Positions 8,222 to 15,772 of a stretch of 64,000 bases of DNA are shown one piece after another. The number at the start of each line of letters is the position of its first letter. Position 1 is the first letter of the stretch. The stretch is from CATOSK01 sp034423195 (GTDB taxonomy: Bacteria > Chloroflexota > Dehalococcoidia > Lucifugimonadales > UBA3495): contig DAOUIZ010000051.1 in the NCBI GenBank assembly GCA_034423195.1, positions 1 through 64,000 on the forward strand. Direction: 5' to 3'. Under the pieces are notes generated by a model. It was not told where the DNA came from and did no database searches. It was given only the letters and a program-made list of their open reading frames with translations. Both the position numbers and the translations under genes were made by a program.

Positions 8222-9328
8222 TCATTCCACGAAAATATCCAGCGGCAGGAATGCCGACACCACGAAGTTCGGCACGTCCACCACCTCGCTGACCTTCAGG
8301 TCCACTGCCACGCTGCAGATGCAGTACGCCTGCTCCCGCGTCCAGCCCCTCTCCATCAGCAGGTGGATCATGTTCAGCAGCGCCTGCCGCGATGCCAGCG
8401 TCGCGTGCTCCGACTCATTGGTCCCGTCCGCGATGCACATCCCCGTCGCCGCCAGGAACCGCCTCGGCGCCGCCATTTCAGGAGCTGTGAAGTAGTCGTC
8501 CCGCTCGAAGTAGGGAAAGTTGATCCTCCTGCTTTCCGCCTCCCCCTTCCTCACTTGGAAAGAAACGTGCATTGTGCAGTCCATCTCGATGGCTGTCCCG
8601 CAGCACTCCGAGTCCCCCTGCGCGTAGTGGGCGTCCCCCGCCGAGAACAGCGCCCCCGGGACAAACACCGGCAGGAACAGCCTCGTTCCCCCGGTCAATT
8701 GCTTGATGTCCACGTTGCCCCCGTTCTCCCGCGGCGGGATCGTCCGCAACCCCTCCGTGGCGAACGGCTCATCCCCCGGCACCGCTCCCGCTGGAGTCGG
8801 CCCAACCACCATGCCGCCCCGCCTCAGCAGTTCATCCTCCCGCAGCAGGATCTCTTGCCGCAGCGCCCGCGACGGTGCCACCCCGATGGTCCCCATGAAG
8901 GACGCCTCCGGCACTCGCACCCCGGGAAGCTGTTCCGATTGCGCGTACCCGTCCCGCATCTCCCAGTGGACGATGTACGGCTCCGTGTAAACGTCCCGCA
9001 GGAACCCGAACCCCGGCAATATCGTCGTGAACCCCCACTCCGCCGGTTCGATGCTCTGGATATCTACTTCCAGCAGGTCCCCCGGCTCCGCCCCGTTCAC
9101 GTACACCGGCCCGGTCAGCGGATGCACCAGGTTCAGGTCCGCGTTCAACAGGTCCGCCGCCTGCGAAGACGGCGTGATCTGCATATCGAACGCGTTCCGC
9201 GTCTGCATCACCACCTCTTCCCCCGGATCGGCCGTCACTGCCGGAGGAATATCAGGATGCCAACGGTTGTGCCCCTTCCCCGGCTCATCCCCGCACCGCT
9301 TCGAGTAGTCCACCTCAATCGTCTTCAT
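8222..9328 (-). CDS. Acetamidase/formamidase family protein
   Basis: This 368-residue protein matches the FmdA/AmdA family, which hydrolyses formamide or short amides to ammonia and the acid. Diagnostic stretches are a central GDLLEVDIQSIEP, GGNVDIKQLTGGTRLFLPVF and the hallmark LFSAGDAHYAQGDSECCGTA. The C-terminal VAVDLKVSEVVDVPN is also typical. GGAGGGGGCG directly precedes ATG 9328. It could release ammonia in nitrogen scavenging. It lies downstream of an amidohydrolase and a flavin monooxygenase in the same direction, which hints at a catabolic set for N-containing organics (inference). Confidence 0.9.
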   Translation of the reverse strand: MKTIEVDYSKRCGDEPGKGHNRWHPDIPPAVTADPGEEVVMQTRNAFDMQITPSSQAADLLNADLNLVHPLTGPVYVNGAEPGDLLEVDIQSIEPAEWGFTTILPGFGFLRDVYTEPYIVHWEMRDGYAQSEQLPGVRVPEASFMGTIGVAPSRALRQEILLREDELLRRGGMVVGPTPAGAVPGDEPFATEGLRTIPPRENGGNVDIKQLTGGTRLFLPVFVPGALFSAGDAHYAQGDSECCGTAIEMDCTMHVSFQVRKGEAESRRINFPYFERDDYFTAPEMAAPRRFLAATGMCIADGTNESEHATLASRQALLNMIHLLMERGWTREQAYCICSVAVDLKVSEVVDVPNFVVSAFLPLDIFVE

Positions 9329-9385
9329 CGCCCCCTCCTCTACGGCTTATTATCCCCGGTCCGCAACTCTCACCCTCTTTTTTCA

Positions 9386-9414
9386 GGGGGTTTGGGGGGA
9401 CGCATCCCCCAACG
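9386..9414. repeat. G-rich palindromic repeat, copy 1
   Basis: GGGGG followed by TTGGGGGGA (9392-9400), CGCA and TCCCCCAA (9405-9412). A near copy occurs at 62521-62548. It lies just beyond the 3' end of the amidohydrolase; no T-run follows on the minus strand, so it is not a classical terminator. Confidence 0.55.
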
Positions 9415-9422
9415 TACCCTGG

Positions 9423-10271
9423 TCACGCCCCCGGCTCCCACCCGTAAATCTCCCTCAGCGTCCCGCCCATCAGCGCCGCCCGCTCCGAATCGGAAAGCTG
9501 GTCCGTCACCCGGAACGCCTCCACCCCCTGCTCGTAGGTCAGCAGGTTCACCGCCCGCGTCCAGTCCGTCCCCCACATGCACCGCTCGAACCCGAAGGCG
9601 TCGAAAATCATCCGCAGCGGCTCCCAGATATCCGCATACGGGAACGGCTCATGGGCCAGCGTACCCGCCCCCGAAATCTTGATTGCCACGTTGTCCAGCT
9701 CCGCCAGCGAAAGGACCAGCGGCAGGTCCGCCCACGCATCCGGCGGTGCGGGCGGCTCCGGCGGCTGCACAATCCCGAGGTGGTCTATCACCACCCGCGT
9801 ATTCGGATTCTGCTTCGCCAGTTCCCCCAGCACCGGCAGTCTCGTCGAGCACATCACGTTCACCGGAACCTCGGCCCGACCCGCTGCCGCCATTATCCGG
9901 TTCAACCCCGGGTGGTCCGCCCAGAAGTCGTAGGCCGTCAGCATGATCCGCGCCCCCACCACGCCCGGCCTCCCCGTCCACTCCTCCATCTCGGCCTCGA
10001 TGCTCTCCGACGTCGGATCAAACGGCCGGATCAGCCCGAACCGCGTCGGATGCTGCTCGTACACTGAAAGCGCATAGCTCGGATCGTACCTGTAAATCGC
10101 GAACGGCGACACCAGCAGCGCCCCGTCAATCCCCAACCCGTCCATCGCTGCCACCATATCGTCCCCCGTCACCTCCTCTGGCCCCTGTATGAACCCCGCC
10201 CACGGCGTCTCCGCCGTATTCCGCTGGTAGCAATGCACCTGCACATCAACAACCGGACTCCTCGAAACCAT
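9423..10271 (-). CDS. Amidohydrolase family (TIM-barrel metal-dependent hydrolase)
   Basis: A 282-residue amidohydrolase-2 type protein, related to ACMS decarboxylase and other barrel hydrolases. The first metal motif is altered to DVQVHCY (His13) instead of D-x-H-x-H. Further marks are RVVIDHLGIVQPPEPP, with a conserved His, and the C-terminal FGFERCMWGTDWTRA, equivalent to the G-S/T-D-W motif carrying the catalytic Asp. GGAGG near the start supports ATG 10271. Likely reactions are hydrolysis or decarboxylation of a small organic acid or lactone; the substrate is unknown. Confidence 0.82.
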   Translation of the reverse strand: MVSRSPVVDVQVHCYQRNTAETPWAGFIQGPEEVTGDDMVAAMDGLGIDGALLVSPFAIYRYDPSYALSVYEQHPTRFGLIRPFDPTSESIEAEMEEWTGRPGVVGARIMLTAYDFWADHPGLNRIMAAAGRAEVPVNVMCSTRLPVLGELAKQNPNTRVVIDHLGIVQPPEPPAPPDAWADLPLVLSLAELDNVAIKISGAGTLAHEPFPYADIWEPLRMIFDAFGFERCMWGTDWTRAVNLLTYEQGVEAFRVTDQLSDSERAALMGGTLREIYGWEPGA

Positions 10272-10365
10272 AACCTCCCTCCTTTCAGTTCAATACCCCG
10301 TCTCTTTCCCGATCTTCATGTGTAGATGGGAAGGCAAACCCTCCCCTCGTTCCCGCAGAGCCCCC

Positions 10366-10456
10366 GTCGTTCCTGCGAAGGCAGGAACCCATCAGTTTTC
10401 CCCTCAACCGCGCCAAACGGAGCAAGCCCATTTCCCGCCATTGGTACAATGGGCCA
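10366..10456. repeat. Dispersed REP-like palindromic element, copy 2
   Basis: The core GTTCCTGC-GAAG-GCAGGAAC at 10369-10388 is followed by CCATCAG, then CGGAGCAAGCCC and a second palindrome CCATTGGTACAATGG. This is the same block order as at 8102-8216. It occupies the gap between two minus-strand genes. Confidence 0.65.
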
Positions 10457-10495
10457 GTCCTGCCCCGCCCACGCCGAGGTCGCAAACCACACCCT

Positions 10496-10525
10496 CCCGT
10501 CCTTCCTGCGGAGGCAGGGATCCAG
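10496..10525. repeat. REP-like palindromic core, copy 3
   Basis: TTCCTGC-GGAG-GCAGGGA followed by TCCAGA repeats the core found at 10369 and 8106, with one G-T mismatch in the stem. The CGGAGCAA block is not seen after this copy. Confidence 0.5.
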
Positions 10526-10569
10526 ACCCCGGTAAACCGTTCCTTCCAAAATCTTGGCTCCCACTCCAC

Positions 10570-11622
10570 CTACTCCCTAAACCTCCCTATAACCTCCCCG
10601 CTCAGCAGCCGCAGCGACCTCTCCGTCTTCTCGGGAGACATCAACCCTCGGTTCGTCAGCATCAAATTCCTGATGCCAGCCTCCCGCATCTGCTCCAGCT
10701 GCTCCGCCACTCGCTTCGGACTCCCCACCAGGCTCTCCGCCGCGCTCGGGTCCGGCGTCGGAGCATACCCCTCCGGCCCCATCGGAGGAGCCTGCCGGTC
10801 CATCGAGTACTCCGGCGGATTCCATCGCGTCCGGTAATGCTCCATGTTCGTGTAAGCGTCGAGCTGCGCTACGAGAAACTCCTCCAGCGCCTCCTCGTCC
10901 GTATCCGCCACATGCATCTCCCGCCACACCCAGATCTGGTCCAGGTTGGCCTCGATAGCCTCCTCTCCGAACCCAGCTTCCTCCATCGCCTCCCGGTAGA
11001 TGCGGATCGCCTCCCCCGTCGCGTTCGTCGACCGTCCCCGCAGCAGCACCGGCCGCCCGATCTTCCCCATCGCCCGAATCGACCCCTCGTCCAGACACGC
11101 CCGCGCCAGCCTCGGATGCGGCTTCTGGTACGGCCGCGGCCGCACGGACGGAAACGCCGCCCGGTAGTGCTTCCCCTCGAACTCCACGTTGTCCGTCGTC
11201 CACGCCTTCACCAGCAGCTCCTCCGCCTCCTCTAGCTGCTCTGCCCCCAGGTCGGGATTCGACCCGAACCCAATGTACTCGTAGGCGTTGTAGTTCGACC
11301 CCTTCGCCGTCCCGACGATTAGCCTCCCCTGGCACAGGTTGTCCAGCAAGGCAGTCTGGATCGCCACCCTGATGGGATTGTGCAGCGGCAGCTCCAGGAT
11401 GCCGAACCCGATGTCCACTCGCCGTGTCTTCATCGCCACCGCGCTGGCGAACACCAGCGGGTCCCCGTACACGCACTCCCCGGTGAAATAATGCTCCGCA
11501 ATCCAGATGGCGTCGAACCCCAGGTCCTCCACCAGCTCCGCCTCCGCCAGGCACCCCTGGATCTCCGCCTCATCCCGGGAGTCATCGAACTTCATCGGAT
11601 AGAAAAAGTGACCAAACCGCAT
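10570..11622 (-). CDS. LLM-class flavin-dependent oxidoreductase
   Basis: A 350-residue luciferase-like monooxygenase: MRFGHFFYPMKFDDSRDEAE start, LGFDAIWIAEHYFTGECVYG, VDIGFGILELPLHNPIRVA, LLDNLCQGRLIVGTAKGSN and a C-terminal LVGSPKRVAEQLEQMREAGI. GGAGG lies about 6 bp before ATG 11622, which is preferred to an earlier in-frame ATG. A clear promoter lies about 75 bp upstream (11697-11725). This paralog differs clearly from those at 1458 and 17344. Cofactor (FMN or F420) and substrate cannot be read from sequence. Confidence 0.88.
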   Translation of the reverse strand: MRFGHFFYPMKFDDSRDEAEIQGCLAEAELVEDLGFDAIWIAEHYFTGECVYGDPLVFASAVAMKTRRVDIGFGILELPLHNPIRVAIQTALLDNLCQGRLIVGTAKGSNYNAYEYIGFGSNPDLGAEQLEEAEELLVKAWTTDNVEFEGKHYRAAFPSVRPRPYQKPHPRLARACLDEGSIRAMGKIGRPVLLRGRSTNATGEAIRIYREAMEEAGFGEEAIEANLDQIWVWREMHVADTDEEALEEFLVAQLDAYTNMEHYRTRWNPPEYSMDRQAPPMGPEGYAPTPDPSAAESLVGSPKRVAEQLEQMREAGIRNLMLTNRGLMSPEKTERSLRLLSGEVIGRFRE

Positions 11623-11696
11623 CCCGCCTCCATCATCGTTGGATCGCCCATCCCGCCCCATAACCCGTCGTCGCCCCAACCGCACCACCCTGACTG

Positions 11697-11725
11697 AGTA
11701 TAAGGTCGCCTGCATCCCCCTTCAA
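11697..11725 (-). promoter_or_regulatory. Promoter for the flavin oxidoreductase gene at 10570
   Basis: On the minus strand TTGAAG (11725-11720), a 17-bp spacer and TATACT (11702-11697). Transcription would start near 11690, leaving a leader of about 70 nt. Confidence 0.6.
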
Positions 11726-11907
11726 CATTCCCCCGTCGTCCCCGAGACGGAGCCGCCCAGCGCTCTTCGACAAGCCTGCCCCCGCGTAGGGGAGGTTACC
11801 TATGAAGGGCGCGAAAGCGGCGACCCCTCGAACAAGGTACCCAGGCCCGCGTTAACCGTTCCCCACCAGACCCCCGTCGCCTTCCCCCAAAACACCCCCT
11901 CTCCCAA

Positions 11908-11961
11908 CCACCATGCAGATGGAAACACCTGCATGGTGGGGCCGCACCATGGGGCCGCACC
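11908..11961 (+). other. Stem-loop with adjoining 11-bp direct repeat
   Basis: CCACCATGCAG (11908-11918) and CTGCATGGTGG (11929-11939) form a perfect 11-bp inverted repeat with a 10-nt loop. GGGGCCGCACC then occurs twice, at 11938-11948 and 11951-11961. This lies just upstream of the SDR promoter, so an operator or a mobile-element scar is possible. The rest of the gap 11623-12041 holds two divergent promoters and no gene. Confidence 0.45.
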
Positions 11962-11962
11962 G

Positions 11963-11991
11963 TTGTTCCTCCGAGCCGCTCACTTTATAAT
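11963..11991 (+). promoter_or_regulatory. Promoter for the SDR gene
   Basis: TTGTTC at 11963-11968 and a perfect TATAAT at 11986-11991, with a 17-bp spacer. The start codon of the SDR gene is 50 bp downstream. Confidence 0.65.
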
Positions 11992-12041
11992 CCACCCACC
12001 AACCTCCGGTCCCTTTCCGGGCCCGGCCTCGGAGCGCAACA

Positions 12042-12920
12042 ATGACCACCTCGTCCCGCCCCCTCGAAGGAAAAGTCGCCATCGTCACCGGGGCCGCCAG
12101 CCCCATCGGCATGGGCCGCTCCATCACCACCGGACTCGTCCGCGCCGGCGCCCGCGTCGCCATGCTTGACATAAACGACGACTGGCTCGACCAGACCGCC
12201 AACGACATGCGCGAGATCGGCGGCGACGATTCCGTCCTGCCCATCATCGCCGACGTCACTGAGCCCGAATCCGTCGACCAGGCCGTTCAGCGCACCATAG
12301 ATGAGATGGGTGGACTCCACATCCTCGTCAACAACGCCGGAATCAACCTCCGCTCCGGCGGATTCACCTCACCCGACGTATCCGGCCGCCGCACCGACTT
12401 CTGGGACATCGACCCCGCCGGCTGGCTCCGCGTCATCGCCGTCAACCTCAGCGGCCCCTTCATCATGTCCCACGCTGTCGCCCCCTACATGGTCCAGCAG
12501 GGCCACGGCCGCATCATCAGCGTCACCACCAGCATGGACACCATGTGGCGCAAGGGCGGCGCCCCCTACGGCCCCTCCAAGGCCGGCCACGAAGCCCTCG
12601 TCGCCATCATGGCCCAGGACCTGGCAGGGACGGGCGTGACCGCCAACGTCGTGACCCCCGGCGGCGCCACCGCCACCAACATGGTCATCCCTCCGGGAGG
12701 AACCAGCACCAGCACCCTCATTCAGCCCGAAGTCATGCAGTCCCCGGTTGTGTGGGTCGCCTCCGACGAAGCCTCCGAATGGAATGGCCGCCGCATCATC
12801 GCCTACCACTGGGATGACGATCTTCCCCTGGAGGAACGCCTTGAGAAGTGCGGCGCCCCCTGCGCCTGGCCTCAGCTTGGCCTCCAGGCCGTCCACCCCG
12901 ACTGGTACGGACAGGACTGA
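12042..12920 (+). CDS. SDR family NAD(P)-dependent oxidoreductase
   Basis: A classical-type short-chain dehydrogenase of 292 residues. The Rossmann cofactor site is VTGAASPIGMG (residues 15-25), with NNAG at 97-100, a Ser around 164 and the catalytic pair Tyr176 and Lys180 in YGPSK. Asp43 after the second strand (MLDIN) suggests NAD rather than NADP. The C-terminal 60 residues (LPLEERLEKCGAPCAWPQ) extend beyond the core fold and probably shape the substrate pocket. CGGAG lies just before ATG 12042, behind its own promoter. Substrate unknown. Confidence 0.88.
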   Translation: MTTSSRPLEGKVAIVTGAASPIGMGRSITTGLVRAGARVAMLDINDDWLDQTANDMREIGGDDSVLPIIADVTEPESVDQAVQRTIDEMGGLHILVNNAGINLRSGGFTSPDVSGRRTDFWDIDPAGWLRVIAVNLSGPFIMSHAVAPYMVQQGHGRIISVTTSMDTMWRKGGAPYGPSKAGHEALVAIMAQDLAGTGVTANVVTPGGATATNMVIPPGGTSTSTLIQPEVMQSPVVWVASDEASEWNGRRIIAYHWDDDLPLEERLEKCGAPCAWPQLGLQAVHPDWYGQD

Positions 12921-12965
12921 CCGGCTGGGTTGCCTCTCCGCGGCTTCCCAGACAGGCGGTTGCGG

Positions 12966-14681
12966 TTAGTCGTCCTGCGTCCTTGCGTTCTCCAAGTCTG
13001 CTACCCTCATCCCCTCCTCCACGTCCACCCACCGAAGCGCGACCGTCCCGGCAACGATGATTAGCAGGATCGACGTCACCGCCACTCGCGTGTCGAACAA
13101 CGCCGTTGCAACCACGTAAATCATAGGCCCGAACACCGACGACGCCCGGCTCATGAACCCGAAGAAGGAGAAGAACTCCCCGCTCCGCGACTGCGGCGTT
13201 ATCTGGGCGAACAGGCTGCGTGCCAGTGCCTGGCTCCCGCCGATTACCATTCCCACCGAGACCCCCAGTAGCAACCACTGGTAGCCCGCATCCAGCCCCA
13301 GCGGCGCCCAAAGGTGCCGCCGCACCAGCGACGGCCACCAGTCCAGCGGGCCCTTTCCCAGGGCCGATGGATGTGCCTGCCCCACCGCCGATTGACCGTC
13401 CAGTTCGCCGCCGCGGATTGAAAGTGTCCAGGCCGTTTCTTCATCCCTGTCGGCCGCTCTTAAAAGTCCCACGGCGGAATCCTTCTCCAGCACCGCGCCT
13501 TCCGCCAGAAGCCACCTCTCCCCGTCCAACTCGATGAAGGACTCTCCTACCTCCACGTCCGGCGTCTTCACTACGGTGTAGTCATCGCTCCCCTGCCGGT
13601 ACTCCAGTTGGAAATCGAAGTCTTCGTGCGCTTCCGGCGCCAGCGGCGCGATCCCGATGCCAAACAAGACCACGGTGATCCAACCAACCAACGCCACCGC
13701 CAGCGCCCTTTTCGTGGTGATCTTGTCCGCCAGCCACCCGAATCCCGTCGCACCCGGCACTGCTACCAGTTGGATGATTAGGATGGTCGCCATGTTGAAC
13801 GCCAGCGGTATTCCCAGGGTGTCCGCCGCGAAAGCCCCCGCGATGGCCAGCACCGTCTGTATCCCGTCATTGAACAGCACGTATGCCAACAGGTATCTCA
13901 ACGCTACCCGGAACCGCGACAGTTCCCTGAACGTATGACCCAGTTCCCTGAACCCCATCGCCACTGCCGTCACCGGCGTTGGCCCTCCGGCGGATCTCAG
14001 CGTCGGAGGCTCGGGAAGCACCCTCAGCGTCCACAGGCTCCACCCGAACCACCAGACCCCGATCGACGCTATCGCTCCCCTCGTCACCAGGTCAGCCAAA
14101 TCCGACCCCTGCGTCGCTAGGATCAGCCCCAGGTGGATGAGCAGCAGCAACCCCCCGCCCGCATACCCGAACGCAAACCCCCGGCTGCTGATGTCGTCCA
14201 GCAAGTTTCTGGGCCCGATATGGGGCAGGAACGAGTTGTAGAAGACCAGCGACCCGGCGAACCCGATGTTCGCCAGCGTGAACATCCCCAGCATCCACGC
14301 CCAGGGCTGGGAAGTGTAAGCCGAGAAGAACGCCAGCGCGGTGAACAGCGACCCGGCGATGATATATGTCCGCAGCAATGCCTTCTTGATGGGGATCCGG
14401 TCCGAAATCACCCCTAGCACCGGGCTGGACAGCGCCACAATTGCTGTGGAAATCGCCACCCCCACGCTCCAGGTGGAACTGCTGGTGAAGGTTATCCCGA
14501 GGAGCGTCCCGCTTTCCCCCAGAGCCTCCTTGAACAGGAAGACAAAGTAGACGGGAAATATCGCCGCCACGCCCGAAGTGGCGAACGCCGAGTTGGCCCA
14601 GTCGTACATGCACCAGGCCCGTATAACCTCCCGCTGCTCCCGGGGAAGGTCTCCTATTCTTTTCGCTTCCACTGCTGCCAA
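12966..14681 (-). CDS. Atg22/UMF1-like MFS transporter with inserted soluble domain
   Basis: A 571-residue membrane protein starting REVIRAWCMYDWANSAFATS, the signature of the Atg22-like (UMF1) branch of the major facilitator superfamily. Roughly twelve hydrophobic segments are visible. The MFS loop motif GVISDRIPIKKA lies at about 90-101. Unusually, about 110 polar residues (approximately 350-462, from EAHEDFDFQLEYRQ to RRHLWAPLGL) interrupt two late helices and could form an extracytoplasmic domain. The start is TTG at 14681 or GTG at 14672; neither has a strong ribosome site. A TATAAT-like box (14779-14774) lies upstream. Cargo unknown; amino-acid efflux is known only for fungal relatives. 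Confidence 0.78.
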   Translation of the reverse strand: MAAVEAKRIGDLPREQREVIRAWCMYDWANSAFATSGVAAIFPVYFVFLFKEALGESGTLLGITFTSSSTWSVGVAISTAIVALSSPVLGVISDRIPIKKALLRTYIIAGSLFTALAFFSAYTSQPWAWMLGMFTLANIGFAGSLVFYNSFLPHIGPRNLLDDISSRGFAFGYAGGGLLLLIHLGLILATQGSDLADLVTRGAIASIGVWWFGWSLWTLRVLPEPPTLRSAGGPTPVTAVAMGFRELGHTFRELSRFRVALRYLLAYVLFNDGIQTVLAIAGAFAADTLGIPLAFNMATILIIQLVAVPGATGFGWLADKITTKRALAVALVGWITVVLFGIGIAPLAPEAHEDFDFQLEYRQGSDDYTVVKTPDVEVGESFIELDGERWLLAEGAVLEKDSAVGLLRAADRDEETAWTLSIRGGELDGQSAVGQAHPSALGKGPLDWWPSLVRRHLWAPLGLDAGYQWLLLGVSVGMVIGGSQALARSLFAQITPQSRSGEFFSFFGFMSRASSVFGPMIYVVATALFDTRVAVTSILLIIVAGTVALRWVDVEEGMRVADLENARTQDD

Positions 14682-14837
14682 TAAACTCTATCCTCTGGTC
14701 CGTCGGAGCTCTGCCTGTCCGGGGCCCATCCCGGTTCTCGTCCGTTCCGGCTCTGCCTGAGTCGTGAACCGACATTATATCGTTGACCCCTGGGATTCTT
14801 CGATGTCGGCAAGTGTTGGACCGTGGCCCGGCCCTTA

Positions 14838-15137
14838 CTGACAACTGCCCCTTTCCAACCCCGCTATCCAAGCCTTAAAATATGCCCTGTGGATGCAGTT
14901 CGCGAAAGTCATTTCTCCGTCCCCGGCCCGCCCCAAATGGGACAAAATAGGACAGATTAAAAAAACTCGTCCACGAGATCACCCCCTCCTTACCCCGCCT
15001 CCGGGTGGGGTGACAAAACCGGACAAACGAGGAAAATCCGCGGCATTTCCCGGGTAATTGGTGGACATTTCACGAGCCAACCAGGACAAAATTATCGGCG
15101 CTCCACGCTCAAATGTCCTGAAATGTCCGCTTTTGTC
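14838..15137 (-). repeat. Dispersed GGACA-rich intergenic element, copy A
   Basis: About 300 bp with no coding potential, rich in GGACA/TGTCC motifs next to A/T runs. Read on the minus strand it shares three blocks, in the same order, with the element at 21517-21797. A 35-nt identical block (15137-15103) is followed by a 19-nt identical block TTTGTCCGGTTTTGTCACC (15027-15009), and then the end block GGTTGGAAAGGGGCAGTTGTCAG (14860-14838). No transposase or clear terminal inverted repeat is seen. It occupies most of the 544-bp gap before the selenoprotein gene. Confidence 0.75.
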
Positions 15138-15225
15138 GCAGTTTAAGGCATTCGCCCCAGCCCCTGTGATATCCTTGCCTCAATGATTCGACTGCCGTGA
15201 GCTTGGAAGGAATTGGGAGACATCT

Positions 15226-15759
15226 ATGGCCGCTGGACGCATAACCCTCTACGACCCCACCGCCGACGAGCGCGTCGGCCAGGATAATTTGGCTCCCCGA
15301 CCCACCACCCTCGACGGCCGCGTCGTCGGTTTGATTGATAACACCAAGGACCGCGCCGAGGTCATCCTCCGCCAGGTCGAGGACCAGCTCCGTTCCCAGT
15401 TCCCGGAAGCCGAGTTCCGGTACTACCGGAAGCAGAGCGTCAGCGGGATGGGCCCTCAGTTGGAGCAGAAGCTCACCGATGAGGTGGATGCGGTTATCGC
15501 CGCCGTTGGCGATTGAGGCTCCTGCACGTCGTGGAGTGTCCACGACTGCATGGCTCTCGAACGGCACGGCATCCCGTCCCTCACCGTCGTCACCCACTCC
15601 TTCGCCGAGTACGGCCGGCGGCTCACCCGCCTCCAGAGGATGCCCTACCTGCCCATGGCAATCATCCAGCACCCCGTGGCGGCCAAGCCCGAGGACCTCG
15701 TCCGCGAAGACATCTCCAGCCAGTATCGTGATGTCGTCCGGGCCCTCGTCCGGGAGTAG
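15226..15759 (+). CDS. UGSC-family selenoprotein (in-frame TGA as Sec97)
   Basis: The frame from ATG 15226 runs 96 codons to a TGA at 15514-15516 and continues open for 80 more codons to TAG at 15757. Around the TGA it reads AAVGD-U-GSCTSWSVHDC. The U-G-S-C motif is the hallmark of the UGSC family, a selenoprotein family first reported from marine metagenome data. Sequence on both sides is clearly coding: DGRVVGLIDNTKDRAEVI before, and MALERHGIPSLTVVTHSFAE after. A hairpin fitting bacterial SECIS geometry starts 6 nt past the TGA. GGGAG lies 6 bp before the start codon. Total 177 residues. Sec97 and Cys100 form a likely redox pair. Function is unknown; it is followed 13 bp later by a co-directional gene. 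Confidence 0.88.
15523..15550 (+). promoter_or_regulatory. Candidate bacterial SECIS element
   Basis: Just after the TGA the RNA can fold as TGCA-C-GTCGTGG, loop AGTGT, CCACGAC-TGCA: an 11-bp stem with one bulged C and a 5-nt loop that has G at its second position. The apical loop begins 18 nt after the TGA, close to the spacing of the E. coli fdhF element. It should recruit SelB with Sec-tRNA. selA, selB and selC are not in this window. Confidence 0.75.
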
Positions 15760-15772
15760 CCGGGACAACCCC

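Noticed and set aside
7511..9682. A 723-codon plus-strand open frame across the acetamidase region
   Set aside because: It is Arg/Pro/His-rich, spans several minus-strand genes and their gaps, and has no domain pattern.
14682..15225. tRNA or other standard RNA gene in the large gaps
   Set aside because: No T-loop GTTCGANNC with a matching acceptor stem was found here or in the gaps at 21217, 25150, 55442 and 59722.
15335..15772. Upstream in-frame extension of the selenoprotein partner gene
   Set aside because: It overlaps the selenoprotein in another frame and is Ser/Arg/Pro-rich. The GTG at 15773 fits the gene spacing.
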